Assembly (NCBI GenBank): GCA_963714205.1
Contig: CAVQNQ010000002.1
Location: 1,054,001 to 1,118,000, forward strand
DNA: 64,000 nt
DNA from: CAVQNQ01 sp963714205
GTDB taxonomy: Bacteria; Acidobacteriota; Terriglobia; Bryobacterales; Bryobacteraceae
Reading direction: 5' to 3'
Shown: positions 53,529-62,435 of the stretch, in pieces
Layout: every line of letters begins with the position of its first letter
How positions within the stretch are numbered: position 1 is the stretch's first letter
Made by a program: the position numbers and the translations under genes
Notes under the pieces: model-generated
Databases searched by the model: none
What the model was told of the DNA's origin: nothing
Seen by the model: only the letters and a program-made list of their open reading frames with translations

Positions 53529-54758
53529 TCAATCGGCCACCGAGCAGAGCGGCTCGGTAGCAGACTGCGCGCACCCCTCGGGCGGCTCGCTACTTTCTTG
53601 TGGGCCAGGAACGGACAGAAGCACCGAGGCGACTCCCTTGACGCGGCCACGGTCGGCAGTAATCGCCTTTATACGCATACTCAACCGGATCTTTGAGCCG
53701 TCTTTCCGGAGAAAGTCCTGAACCAGGCTCCCTGCGGCCGCCTCCCCTTCTATTACGGCAATTACCGTCTCTAGGCAGGCCGATCGTTGCTCGGGCGATA
53801 CCAGATCCCAAACGTGCATCCCCAGGATCTCCGTGAGCTCGTAGCCCAACAGTTCGCATTCTAATTCGTTGGCACGCCGGATGACCCCTTGCATGTCAAG
53901 TTCATGCAAGGCCACCGGCGCTTGTTCAAACACCTCAGTCAACTGTCGCTCGCGTTGTCGCAACCCTCGCTCGCGCTCGTTTAGGGCGCGTGCCGTGACG
54001 CTAAGTTCCCTCCCAAGCTGGCCGATCTCATCTTTGCCTCCCGGTACAGGCATCATGGGCAACTCATGAACCAAAAGGTGGACAAAGTTGCGCAGTCTCC
54101 CGAGCCGCTTAGTTACTCTCTTACCAACGCGTAAGCTGAAGATGAAGCCGAAGATCGGACAGCCGCAGGCGATCACAATTGCAGTCAGGAAGAGCTTAGA
54201 ATACACCTGCTCCTGTTGCCACAGCCGAAAACCCAGGAAGCGGTCTTCCTCCGATGCTATTTCCTCGAGCCCTCTGCGGGCATCTCTCGTTGAATCGATC
54301 TCTTGCTGGAAACGGAGGCGGGCCTGCGATCCAAGCTTGTTCGGCGAAGGCTGGTCCGCAAGTTCTTCTCGAAATGACGACAGAGCAAGCTGTTGTATTT
54401 CCACCACATGCTTGCGCTCTTGAGCGTGAGACGCTACCCGCGCCGCCAACTGGGAAAGTTCAGCCAGAAGCGGTGCCTCTGAAGGTGAGCGTCCTTCCAG
54501 GAGGTGGTTATCCCCAGTCACGAGATAGGCCGAGAATTGAGACTCCATTTCCAGCAGCAGTATCTCGGCTCTTTGAGCGCAAAGACGGACCTCGATCGCA
54601 TCGCGGACCCACTCTTCAGCCGCGCGACGACCGGAAGCCATCGTCGAAATCAACCAGACCATGAAGAGCAGGGCGCTCAGGGGGAAGAGCAAGAGAAACA
54701 GCCCCTTGACGCGAAACGACAGATCATCGGACCACTGGCTGAATATGGAGAGCTTCAT
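53529..54758 (-). CDS. CHASE3-like/HAMP/PAS sensor without output domain
   Basis: A 409-residue membrane sensor: first membrane segment GLFLLLFPLSALLFMVWLI, a helical extracytoplasmic region resembling CHASE3 (LLLEMESQFSAYLVTGDNHLL), second membrane segment LFLTAIVIACGCPIFGFIF, a HAMP-like helix, a coiled coil, then one PAS domain (LTEVFEQAPVALHELD). It ends right after the PAS with no kinase, cyclase or methyl-accepting domain. ATG 54758 follows the best-placed start; an earlier one at 54875 adds 39 unlikely residues. It may be a truncated kinase. Confidence 0.8.
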   Translation of the reverse strand: MKLSIFSQWSDDLSFRVKGLFLLLFPLSALLFMVWLISTMASGRRAAEEWVRDAIEVRLCAQRAEILLLEMESQFSAYLVTGDNHLLEGRSPSEAPLLAELSQLAARVASHAQERKHVVEIQQLALSSFREELADQPSPNKLGSQARLRFQQEIDSTRDARRGLEEIASEEDRFLGFRLWQQEQVYSKLFLTAIVIACGCPIFGFIFSLRVGKRVTKRLGRLRNFVHLLVHELPMMPVPGGKDEIGQLGRELSVTARALNERERGLRQRERQLTEVFEQAPVALHELDMQGVIRRANELECELLGYELTEILGMHVWDLVSPEQRSACLETVIAVIEGEAAAGSLVQDFLRKDGSKIRLSMRIKAITADRGRVKGVASVLLSVPGPQESSEPPEGCAQSATEPLCSVAD

Positions 54759-55089
54759 CCTGATAGTCAGGATGGCGGATTCGCCCTCTTGGTTCAATAC
54801 ATGAAACCCTTCGAAGCGGCGATGGCGACTATGTAATAACCTCTGTATACTCGCAGGGTTTTCCCCCAGGGGCAAAGCATAGATTGGGGGGGCGGTCTCT
54901 GCGGGCGGGATTGGTGTGAAAACGACGACCCTAAGTCTGCCATGGAGTTCCTGAACGTGGAAAAACTAACAGGCCCTGTGCTGATCGGAATGAACGTCGA
55001 TACCGCCTACGCAAGGTCGTGCAATATTGAGAGAAGACCTCATCGGACCTAGGAGAGTTGATCCCGAGTGTGTCGCAAAAAGGAGCATC
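54759..55089. other. Intergenic region, no clear gene
   Basis: About 330 bp between the sensor start and a DUF4331-like remnant. The only frame is a 36-codon one from ATG 54942 with no recognisable product. The sensor's promoter should lie at its right-hand end. Nothing else is evident. Confidence 0.35.
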
Positions 55090-55194
55090 ATGTCCCATCA
55101 TCTCGATTCACCAATTGCTCGGCAAGATATCCGCCTCGACATCACGGACCTCTAGGTATTTCGCGGAGAGACAGGCACCTTGTTCGCGATCATG
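55090..55194 (+). pseudogene. Remnant of a DUF4331-type gene
   Basis: From ATG 55090 (GGAG site before it) the frame reads MSHHLDSPIARQDIRLDITDL, the typical start of DUF4331 proteins, then TAG at 55153-55155 where Tyr is usual, then VFRGETGTLFAIM in the same frame. After this the match ends and fumC begins at 55272. The rest of the gene is gone. Confidence 0.6.
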
Positions 55195-55271
55195 CCCGCA
55201 GCTCTTGAAATGTCAATTGGTTGTTTGACAAGACAGATCGAGCGTCTCAGAAATCAGGAAAGGAAGAACTT

Positions 55272-56729
55272 ATGAGTATCACAGCCCTTGAACATCAGGC
55301 GCGGGGGCTGATGCGCAAGGAGACCGATAGCCTCGGTGTTGTTGAAGTCCCTGCCGACAAGCTCTGGGGCGCCCAGACACAGCGTTCGCTGAAATACTTC
55401 AGCATTGGCAAGGACCTGATTCCACGGGAGATGATCACCGCTTATGCCACGCTCAAGAAGGCGGCCGCGAATGCGAACCACGATGCCAAGCGCCTCGACG
55501 ACCGGCGCCGCGGCCTTATCGTTCAGGTCTGCGACGAAATCCTTGCGGGGCAGCACGAAGACATGTTTCCGCTACACGTTTGGATGACTGGAAGCGGCAC
55601 GCAATTCAACATGAATGTGAACGAGGTGATCTCGAATCGTGGCTGCCAGCTTGCCGGCACGCCGCTTGGGAGCAAGACGCCGATTCACCCCAATGACCAC
55701 GTCAACATGTCGCAGTCGTCGAACGACTCCTTTCCCTCCGCGATGAATATGGCCGCGGCCGTGAGCGTAAAGCAGCGGCTGATTCCCTCGGTGAAGGCGC
55801 TCTACGATGCCGTCGCACGGAAGGCTGGAGAGTGGCAGGACATCGTGAAGGTCGGCCGTACTCATATGCAGGACGCCCCACCGCTTACGCTGGGAGAGGA
55901 ATGGTCCGGATATGCGGGCATGCTCGCGGACAATCTGGACCGGATCGAGGATGCCTTGAAAGGCGTGTATCGCCTCGCGCTCGGCGGTACGGCAGTTGGC
56001 ACGGGCATCAACGCCGCGCCTGGATTCGGAGAGGCGGCCGCCGGCGAGATCGCCAAACTTACGAATCTGCCGTTCGTGAGCGCACCGAACAAGTTCGCGG
56101 TGCAGGGCGCACACGATGACCTGGTTCAACTTTCAGGAACGCTGCGCACCCTCGCGGTCTCCCTCTACAAAATAGCCAATGACATCCGGCTGATGTCTTG
56201 CGGCCCGCGAGCGGGGTTTGCCGAACTGCAGATCCCTCAGAACGAGCCGGGCTCATCGATTATACCGGGAAAGGTAAATCCCACTCAGGCCGAAGCGTTG
56301 ACGATGATTGCAGCGCAAGTGATTTCCAACGACGTGGCGGTGGGGTTCGGGGGCGCCGGCGGCTATCTGGAAATGAACGTTTACAAGCCGTTAATCATCT
56401 TCAACATCACTCACTCGGTCACCATTATGGCGGATGGATGCACGAACTTCCGCGAGTTCCTCATCGAGGGAACGAGACCGAACCTGAAGCAGATTGCGGA
56501 CTACGTGGAGCGTTCTCTGATGCTGGCGACGGCCCTCTCGCCCGTCATCGGCTACGACAAAGCGTCCCAAGTTGCGCACTATGCTTTAGACAACGACCTC
56601 ACGCTGAGGCAAGCCGCGCTGAAGCTCGCGTTTGTGACGGAAGAGGAGTTCGATCGCGTCGTCGATCCAGCCAAGATGGCCCATTCGCATTATGTCGGAC
56701 CCCGCCCGCTTCCTGCCGATCGTGTATGA
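55272..56729 (+). CDS. fumC: Fumarate hydratase class II
   Basis: A 485-residue fumarase, catalysing fumarate to malate in the citric acid cycle. Signature segments are RKETDSLGVVEVPADKLWGAQTQRS at the start, MTGSGTQFNMNVNEVI, HPNDHVNMSQSSNDSFPSA and GSSIIPGKVNPTQAEALTM (the fumarate lyase signature). AGGAAAGGAAG lies before ATG 55272; the upstream in-frame codons are the remnant's neighbourhood. The length is usual for class II. Confidence 0.97.
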   Translation: MSITALEHQARGLMRKETDSLGVVEVPADKLWGAQTQRSLKYFSIGKDLIPREMITAYATLKKAAANANHDAKRLDDRRRGLIVQVCDEILAGQHEDMFPLHVWMTGSGTQFNMNVNEVISNRGCQLAGTPLGSKTPIHPNDHVNMSQSSNDSFPSAMNMAAAVSVKQRLIPSVKALYDAVARKAGEWQDIVKVGRTHMQDAPPLTLGEEWSGYAGMLADNLDRIEDALKGVYRLALGGTAVGTGINAAPGFGEAAAGEIAKLTNLPFVSAPNKFAVQGAHDDLVQLSGTLRTLAVSLYKIANDIRLMSCGPRAGFAELQIPQNEPGSSIIPGKVNPTQAEALTMIAAQVISNDVAVGFGGAGGYLEMNVYKPLIIFNITHSVTIMADGCTNFREFLIEGTRPNLKQIADYVERSLMLATALSPVIGYDKASQVAHYALDNDLTLRQAALKLAFVTEEEFDRVVDPAKMAHSHYVGPRPLPADRV

Positions 56730-56866
56730 CCCGACCATCGGCGAGGCCTGCCTGCAGTTCGAGCGACATTGTGGCTTAGCGGTATCCTGGGCGGTAATGC
56801 GAAGTGAAGCGGGCCTGCGGTAGCCGCAGAACGTGCCCCATCCGGGGTAGGCTTGTGGCATAATTC

Positions 56867-56885
56867 CAATTCTCGCTAGGAATTG
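56867..56885. promoter_or_regulatory. Palindrome, possible operator
   Basis: A perfect CAATTC-N7-GAATTG inverted repeat lies 22 bp before the gene at 56908, in an AT-rich patch with CATAAT just upstream (56859-56864). It could be an operator over the promoter of the 56908-58923 genes. Confidence 0.3.
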
Positions 56886-56907
56886 TTTCATACAGGAGCA
56901 TCAGATA

Positions 56908-57816
56908 ATGAGACGGAGAGAGTTTTTCGGGCTTGTGGCTGCGATGCCCGCCGCGGCGGCGCTGCCACTGAATTTGTCTTCTGTCAAATCCCGGACCATC
57001 AAGAGCTGGGAGCTTGGCTATAAAACCCCCCACCCGAAGCCCAACGCGCTGGATATCACCAAAGAAGGGATGTGGATCATGGATCAGGGACCGGAGACCT
57101 GGGTGTCCCTGGTGAACATTCCGGACGGGAAGGTGATTCGCGAGTTCAAGGTTCCCGACGCCGTTGGTTCGACGGGCGTGCACGTGGACGATGACAACAT
57201 AATGTGGATCACCGGCACGCATAACAGCATGATCGTGAGCTGCAGCCCCGTCGATGGCAAGGTGATCGCGAAATACTGGACCCCGGGCGCCGGCAGAATC
57301 TTTCAGATGGCGGGGGACCCTCCGGCTCGCGTCACCGCCTTGAAGCCGGCTTACCCGGACGAAGGTGGTCCGGGCCGTGGCCCGCTGGGAGTGGGCGGGC
57401 GCCGGGGCGGCCGAGGCGGCGGCCTCGGGCCGGGACAGCTTCCGATGGACGCGACTACTGGCATGGGAGGCACGGGCGCCCATGCGATCGTCTCGAAAGG
57501 TAATCTGCTCTACTATGCTTGCCCGCCGGCGCGGCAGATCTTCACCATCGACAAGAAGAGCTGGCAAGTCCAGGCGACTTGGTTCACTCCGGGCAACCGG
57601 CCGCATGGCATGACCTGGGATGAGAATCACGAGAGCCTCTGGAACGCCGATTCCAACCTGAATGCGTTCTTCCGCTTCAATATCAAGACCGGAGAAATCT
57701 TCGAGAAAGTCCAACTCCCCGACGATTCTCCCGTGATTCACGGAGCCAAGCTGCACGACGGTTACATGTTGATGTGCGATGACGTGGGCTGGATGTGGCG
57801 CGTCAAATGGTCGTAA
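56908..57816 (+). CDS. Exported beta-propeller protein (SMP-30/NHL-like)
   Basis: A 302-residue protein with leader MRRREFFGLVAAMPAAAALP, a Tat-like start. The mature part has repeated propeller strands (ITKEGMWIMDQGP, VHVDDDNIMWITGTH, HGMTWDENHESLWNAD), suggesting a six-bladed SMP-30/virginiamycin-lyase-type fold. A Gly/Arg-rich insert (about 155-185) separates two halves. It is followed by a Tat-exported amidohydrolase. The substrate is unknown. Confidence 0.75.
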   Translation: MRRREFFGLVAAMPAAAALPLNLSSVKSRTIKSWELGYKTPHPKPNALDITKEGMWIMDQGPETWVSLVNIPDGKVIREFKVPDAVGSTGVHVDDDNIMWITGTHNSMIVSCSPVDGKVIAKYWTPGAGRIFQMAGDPPARVTALKPAYPDEGGPGRGPLGVGGRRGGRGGGLGPGQLPMDATTGMGGTGAHAIVSKGNLLYYACPPARQIFTIDKKSWQVQATWFTPGNRPHGMTWDENHESLWNADSNLNAFFRFNIKTGEIFEKVQLPDDSPVIHGAKLHDGYMLMCDDVGWMWRVKWS

Positions 57817-57903
57817 GCAGGCGGCTTGAGGGCGTCCGCGGCGCGACCGCTGAGTGTATTCTTGGAACAGACCCGGGAGTCGATATAAAGGAGATCTCCG
57901 TAA

Positions 57904-58923
57904 ATGGATCCGAATCCCACCGTCAGCCGCCGGACGTTTCTCGGCGATGCAGCCGTGGCCGTGGCAGCCATCGGCACAGCCGCTAAACTGAAAGCGCAGG
58001 CGCGGCAACCGCCGCCGATCATCGATACCCACATCCATCTCTTCGATCAGACCCGCCCGCAAGGCGCGCCGTACGCGGGCGGCCGAGGCAATACCGAGCC
58101 CGCGCTGCCCGCGCGATACCGCGCCCTGGCCGCTCCCCTCGGCATTGTTGGCGCCATTGAGATCGATGCCAGTCCCTGGATCGAGGACAACCTCTGGGTG
58201 CTGGAGACCATCGAGAAAGATACCATCATGGTCGGCACGGCAGGCAATCTGGAGCCCGACAAGCCCGAGTTCAAGGAGTACGTGGAGCGCTATCAAAAGA
58301 ACAAGCTGTTCCTCGGCTATCGTTACGGCAATGTCTGGAACCGCAACTTCGTCGGCCTGATCGATAATCCGGTGTTCGTCGATGGCCTGAAGCTGACGGC
58401 ACAGTTGGGTCTGGTGCTGGACAGCGGAAATCCGCGGCCCGACCTGATTGCTGCCTTGGTTAAGGCCAAGGACAAGGTGCCCGATCTCCGCGTGGTCCTC
58501 GAGCATACCGGAAACTTGCCGCCGCGGCCGCCCCGGCCGAATGGCCGCGGCGGCCGCGGCCAGATTTCGCCGGAAGACCGCGTCACCATGGAAGCCAATT
58601 TGCGGGAGCTGGCCAAACGCCCGAATGTCTATTTCAAGCTGTCCGAAATCATGCAGATGGGGACCGATGGCACGCCGGTTTCGGATCCGGCTGTGTACCA
58701 GCCCCAACTCGATTATCTGATGGATCTCTTCGGCGAAGACCGGGTTGTGTTCGGCAGCGATTGGCCAAACGGAGCCGCGGTGAACCACCTGGATGTGATC
58801 GTGAAGATCGTGCGGGATTACTTCGACCCCAAGAGCCGCGCGGTGCAAGAGAAGTTCTTCTGGCGGAATTCCATTCCGGCCTACAAGTGGGTCAAACGAG
58901 ATTCTTCCCAGCCGTCGCTCTAG
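57904..58923 (+). CDS. Tat-exported amidohydrolase family protein
   Basis: A 339-residue TIM-barrel metallohydrolase. The leader has SRRTFLGDAAVAVAAIGTA, a Tat motif. The core starts PIIDTHIHLFDQ (His43, His45) and includes VVLEHTGNLP and VVFGSDWPN with the late metal-ligand Asp. This is the amidohydrolase 2 (lactonase/decarboxylase) type. A Gly/Arg-rich insert near residue 215 resembles the one in the previous gene. The substrate is unknown. Confidence 0.88.
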   Translation: MDPNPTVSRRTFLGDAAVAVAAIGTAAKLKAQARQPPPIIDTHIHLFDQTRPQGAPYAGGRGNTEPALPARYRALAAPLGIVGAIEIDASPWIEDNLWVLETIEKDTIMVGTAGNLEPDKPEFKEYVERYQKNKLFLGYRYGNVWNRNFVGLIDNPVFVDGLKLTAQLGLVLDSGNPRPDLIAALVKAKDKVPDLRVVLEHTGNLPPRPPRPNGRGGRGQISPEDRVTMEANLRELAKRPNVYFKLSEIMQMGTDGTPVSDPAVYQPQLDYLMDLFGEDRVVFGSDWPNGAAVNHLDVIVKIVRDYFDPKSRAVQEKFFWRNSIPAYKWVKRDSSQPSL

Positions 58924-58972
58924 CCAGGAGGGCTCGTTCACGGTCTGAAGTGGGCGCGGAGGGTCCGCGGGT

Positions 58973-59919
58973 ATGAAAAGCCTGCTTCTATCGGCGCTGG
59001 TGGCCGTGGCCGCATTTGCTGCCGAGCCGGTGTACGAGCTGACCGGGCATATCCAGCCCGAAGGGGTCGCCGACGGTTTCGCTGTTCGGCACCACAACGC
59101 CGTTCCGCGATGCCACCACTCAGCGACCCGGCCGGCAAGTTCACGTTCAAGAAAATCGAGGCCGGCACGTACACCGTCGCGGTGTTGTTCTCCGCGCGCG
59201 GCCTGGCGCGACGGACAGTCGAAGTCGGCCCCGGCACGGCGGATGAGCATCGCCGCGTCAACGTGAATCTCGAATTCCAAGACTCGGATTTCGTTTTGGC
59301 CGACGCCGTCCGCCGACGCCACTCCATTTCGGCGCGCCAGCTCCTTATCCCCGGTAAGGCGCTCCACGATTACGACGACGCGCAGAAGGCGCTCGCCCGC
59401 CACCAGATCGATTCCGCCGTGAAGAGCCTGGAGCACGCCGTGGAGTTGGCACGCCAGTTCGCGGCCGCCTGGAACGAGCTGGGCACCCTCGCCTATCAGA
59501 CCGGCAAATTCGAGCGCGCCGAGCAGTGCTTTCGCCAAGCGCTCGATCAGGACCCCGAGGCTTTCGAGCCGCTGGTCAACCTGGGCGGCGTGCTGGTCAC
59601 GCTCCGCCGCACCGATGAAGCTCTGGACTACAACCTCCGTGCCGTGCTCGCCCAGCCCAATGACGTGCCTGCCAATTCGCAGCTCGGGCAGGCGTATTTT
59701 CAAGCCGGCAATTACGACCTGGCGCTGAAGTACCTGGAGCGCGCGAGGCAGATCGACCCCACCCACTATTCCCATCCGCAATTGTTCATGGCCGAAATCC
59801 ATCTGCGCCGCGGCGAGCGGCCGGCGGCCGCCGCCGACCTGGAAGACTTCTTGAAGCATCATCCGGATTGGCCCCAGGCCGCCGCGCTCCGCCAGGCCAT
59901 CGCGGAGCTCCTCCAATAA
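58973..59919 (+). CDS. Secreted carboxypeptidase-regulatory/TPR protein, frameshifted near 59065
   Basis: The start ATG 58973 encodes a signal peptide (LLLSALVAVAAFAAE) and YELTGHIQPEG. The frame then loses sense at a GGGG run near 59060-59064, while the frame one base off continues SPTVSLFGTTTPF and DPAGKFTFKKIEAGTYTVAV, a carboxypeptidase-regulatory-like beta-domain, and then four or five TPR units (AWNELGTLAYQTGKFERAEQCF, VNLGGVLVTLRRTDEAL, SQLGQAYFQAGNYDLALKYL). One missing G explains it. Repaired length is about 315 residues. Confidence 0.75.
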
Positions 59920-59949
59920 GCGCAGGGGCTTGCCGACCGCGCCCGCGAG

Positions 59950-61577
59950 CTACTCCCGCAGCCCGAACACAAACATCCCGTGCCCCGCCGCCACCGCTAC
60001 ATACTGCTTCCCGTCCACCGAGTAGCTCACCGGACCCGCCGCGATGTAGCCTCCCAACGAAACCTTCCACAGCAGCTTCCCTTCGCGCGCGTCGAAAGCA
60101 TGGAAGTATCCTTCCCGGTTTCCCGTGAACACTACGTCCCCGGCCGTGCTGAGCACGCCGCCCTCGGTCAGGTCCGCGAATTTCACCTGCCACACCGTCT
60201 CCCCGGTCTTCGGGTCGATCGCCTTCAGCGCGCCGTATCCCTGTTCTTCGTCCGGAAGCAGCGTCGGGTGCCGGTTGAACGCCAGGGGCTGACGTATGTT
60301 CCCCCCGTTGAATCGCCGCCCCGCGACGTACTCCGCCTCGCCCTCCTGGTACACCGAGTAGTAGTCGGCCCACACCGAAAGGTAGAACAGCCCCGTCCGC
60401 GGGCTATAGGAGGGCGCATACCAGTTCGTGCCGCCCTGCACGCCCGGGTAAACCAGCGTCCCTTCCGCCGTCGGCAGCGAGCTCTGGTTGCAGCTTCGGA
60501 CGCCCGTTCTCGTCGAAGCCCGCCAACCAGTTCACCTTCACGAACGGCTTGCCCGACAGAAACTTTCCGTTGGTCCGGTCCAGCACGTAGAAGACGCCAT
60601 TGCGATGGGCCCAGTACAGCAGCTTGCGCGGCTGCCCCTGCCACTCCGCATCCACCATTACCGGAGTCTGCATGGCGTCCCAGTCCCACGCATCGTGCGG
60701 AACAAACTGGTAGTGCCATTTCAGCTTGCCGGTGTCGGCATCCAGCGCGATCACCGAACTGGCGTAGAGATTGTCGCCCGGCCGCACCGTCGCGTTCCAG
60801 TCCGGACTCGGATTCCCCACGCCCTGAATGATCAGGTTCAACTCCGGATCGTAGGAGCCGGTCAGCCAGACGGAACCGCCGCCGTGCTGCCACGCATCGC
60901 CTGCCCAGCGTCTCATGTCCCGCCTCACCCGGTCCTGGAATCGTGTTGAACCGCCATACCTCCTTGCCGGTGCGCGCATCGAAAGCCGCCAGGAAGCCGC
61001 GTATCCCGTACTCTCCTCCCGCCGGTCCGATGATGACCTTGTCCTTCACCACCAGCGGCGCCATGGTCAGGCTGTAGCCCAGGCTCGGGTCCACCACCCG
61101 CGTCTTCCAGACTTCTCTTCCCGTCTTGGCGTCCAGCGCCACCAGGTTCCCGTCCAGCGCCGCCAGGAACAGTGTGTCCCCCAGGATGGCCAGCCCGCGG
61201 TTGACGCGCCCGCAGCACACGCCCACAGTGCCCGCCAGCGTGTAGCGGTAGGTCCAGAACGCCCGGCCCGTCTTCGCGTCCACCGCGATCACGTCGCTCG
61301 GCGGCTGCGTGAAGTACATCACGCCATCCACCACCAGCGGACTGGCTTCGAACTTGTCGATGGAATCGAGCTGGTATACCCACTTCAGCTCGAGGTTCTT
61401 GGCGTTCCCGGTGCGGATCTGGTCGAGCGGGCTATAGCGCCAGCTCTTGTAGCTGCCCGCATACGTCAGCCAGTTCGCGGCTCCCGGTCGGCGTGCAGCA
61501 GCCGCTCGTAGCTCACCTGCGCGCCCTAATGGCATCCAGCAGCTCAGCCACACTACCACCGCAAGGCTCTGTTTCAT
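59950..61577 (-). pseudogene. PQQ-dependent dehydrogenase, two frameshifts
   Basis: Starting at ATG 61577 the protein has a signal peptide (SLAVVVWLSCWMPLG) and quinoprotein dehydrogenase blades: SPLDQIRTGNAKNLELKWVY, the vicinal CCGRVNRG disulfide motif, LVALDAKTGREVWKTRV. Near 60910 it shifts into a second frame (WQHGGGSVWLTGSYDPE, WHYQFVPHDAWDWD), and near 60480 into a third (LVYPGVQGGTNWYAPSYSP, LKAIDPKTGETVWQV). The pieces would make about 540 residues. The adjacent diheme cytochrome c gene overlaps its start and would be the electron acceptor. Confidence 0.8.
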
Positions 61578-62332
61578 GGAGTCCCTTTCAATGACGCCAG
61601 GTAGGCGACCAGGTCGCCCAGTTGCTCGCGGGTCAATTTCCCTTCGTAGCTTGGCATGGGCGACTTCTTGATGAGCTCGTACTCTCTCAGATCTTGCTTC
61701 ACCAACGAAACCAGCTCGTCCCGGGCATCGATAAGCTGCACGCTGTAGGTGTCTTCGTTCAGCCTTCTGCCGGTGATGGTCCGCCCGTCCCGCGTCACCG
61801 CCCGCACGTACCAGTTCGCCGGGAGCACGCGCTCGTCCGGGCGCAGCAGCGATGCCAGCAGGTCCGACGGTGGCAGGCGCGCCCCGACGTCGCTCAGCTC
61901 CGGCCCGATCCGCGATCCCGTCCCGCCCACTCTGTGGCAGCTCGCGCATTCGCCACTGGCGAAGAGGGCGCGCCCTCTTGCGGCATCGCCCTCCGGAGGA
62001 GGCGGCATGGCGGCTCTTCCCAGCGCCCGCACATAGGCCAGAAGCTGCATGGACTCCACTCCGCTCAGTGGGAATCCTGGCATCTCGGTCCCCGGAATCC
62101 CGTTCCGCATGGCCCGATACAAATCGTCGTCGGTGCCGCCATGCCGGAACTTGCCCCTGGTGAGGTCGGGCCCACGGCCCCCCTTCCCGTCGGGGCCGTG
62201 ACAGACGGCGCAGTTGGCCGACCACAGCTTCCGGCCCTGCTCAGGATCGATCCGGGCATTGAACAGCCGCTCTGGCGGAGCCTGTGCCCTAACGCATGAT
62301 GTAAGCAGTACAGCTACACACAAACTTCGCAT
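61574..62332 (-). CDS. Periplasmic diheme cytochrome c
   Basis: A 252-residue protein with a signal peptide (MRSLCVAVLLTSCVRAQA) and two heme-binding motifs, CAVCH (Cys41, Cys44, His45) and CASCH (Cys129, Cys132, His133). The first domain has GPDLTRGKF and the Met-ligand candidate GTEMPGF; the second has IGPELSDVG and SPMPSYEGKLT. I took ATG 62332 since earlier codons reach into the divergent gene's space. Its stop overlaps the PQQ-dehydrogenase start by ATGA, so they form an operon. Confidence 0.9.
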   Translation of the reverse strand: MRSLCVAVLLTSCVRAQAPPERLFNARIDPEQGRKLWSANCAVCHGPDGKGGRGPDLTRGKFRHGGTDDDLYRAMRNGIPGTEMPGFPLSGVESMQLLAYVRALGRAAMPPPPEGDAARGRALFASGECASCHRVGGTGSRIGPELSDVGARLPPSDLLASLLRPDERVLPANWYVRAVTRDGRTITGRRLNEDTYSVQLIDARDELVSLVKQDLREYELIKKSPMPSYEGKLTREQLGDLVAYLASLKGTP

Positions 62333-62435
62333 GATCTGAATTCCGGCTTCCAGGCCGCCCCGATTATACAACCCCGGCGCAGCCGGGCCAAAAATGAATG
62401 AGAGCGAATGAACGTCCAGGCCCTTCCCCGTTAGA

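Noticed and set aside
53355..53696. A 113-codon plus-strand frame after the gvpJ-like gene
   Set aside because: It overlaps the 3' end of the sensor gene on the other strand, has no ribosome-binding site and its product looks random.
54942..55052. A 36-codon ORF between the sensor and the DUF4331-like remnant
   Set aside because: It has no ribosome-binding site, no similarity I can recognise, and chance ORFs of this size are common.
56776..59916. A 1046-codon open frame on the minus strand
   Set aside because: It lies opposite four well-supported genes (the propeller protein, amidohydrolase and TPR protein), is rich in Arg, Ala and His as expected from antisense GC-rich DNA, and shows no domain.
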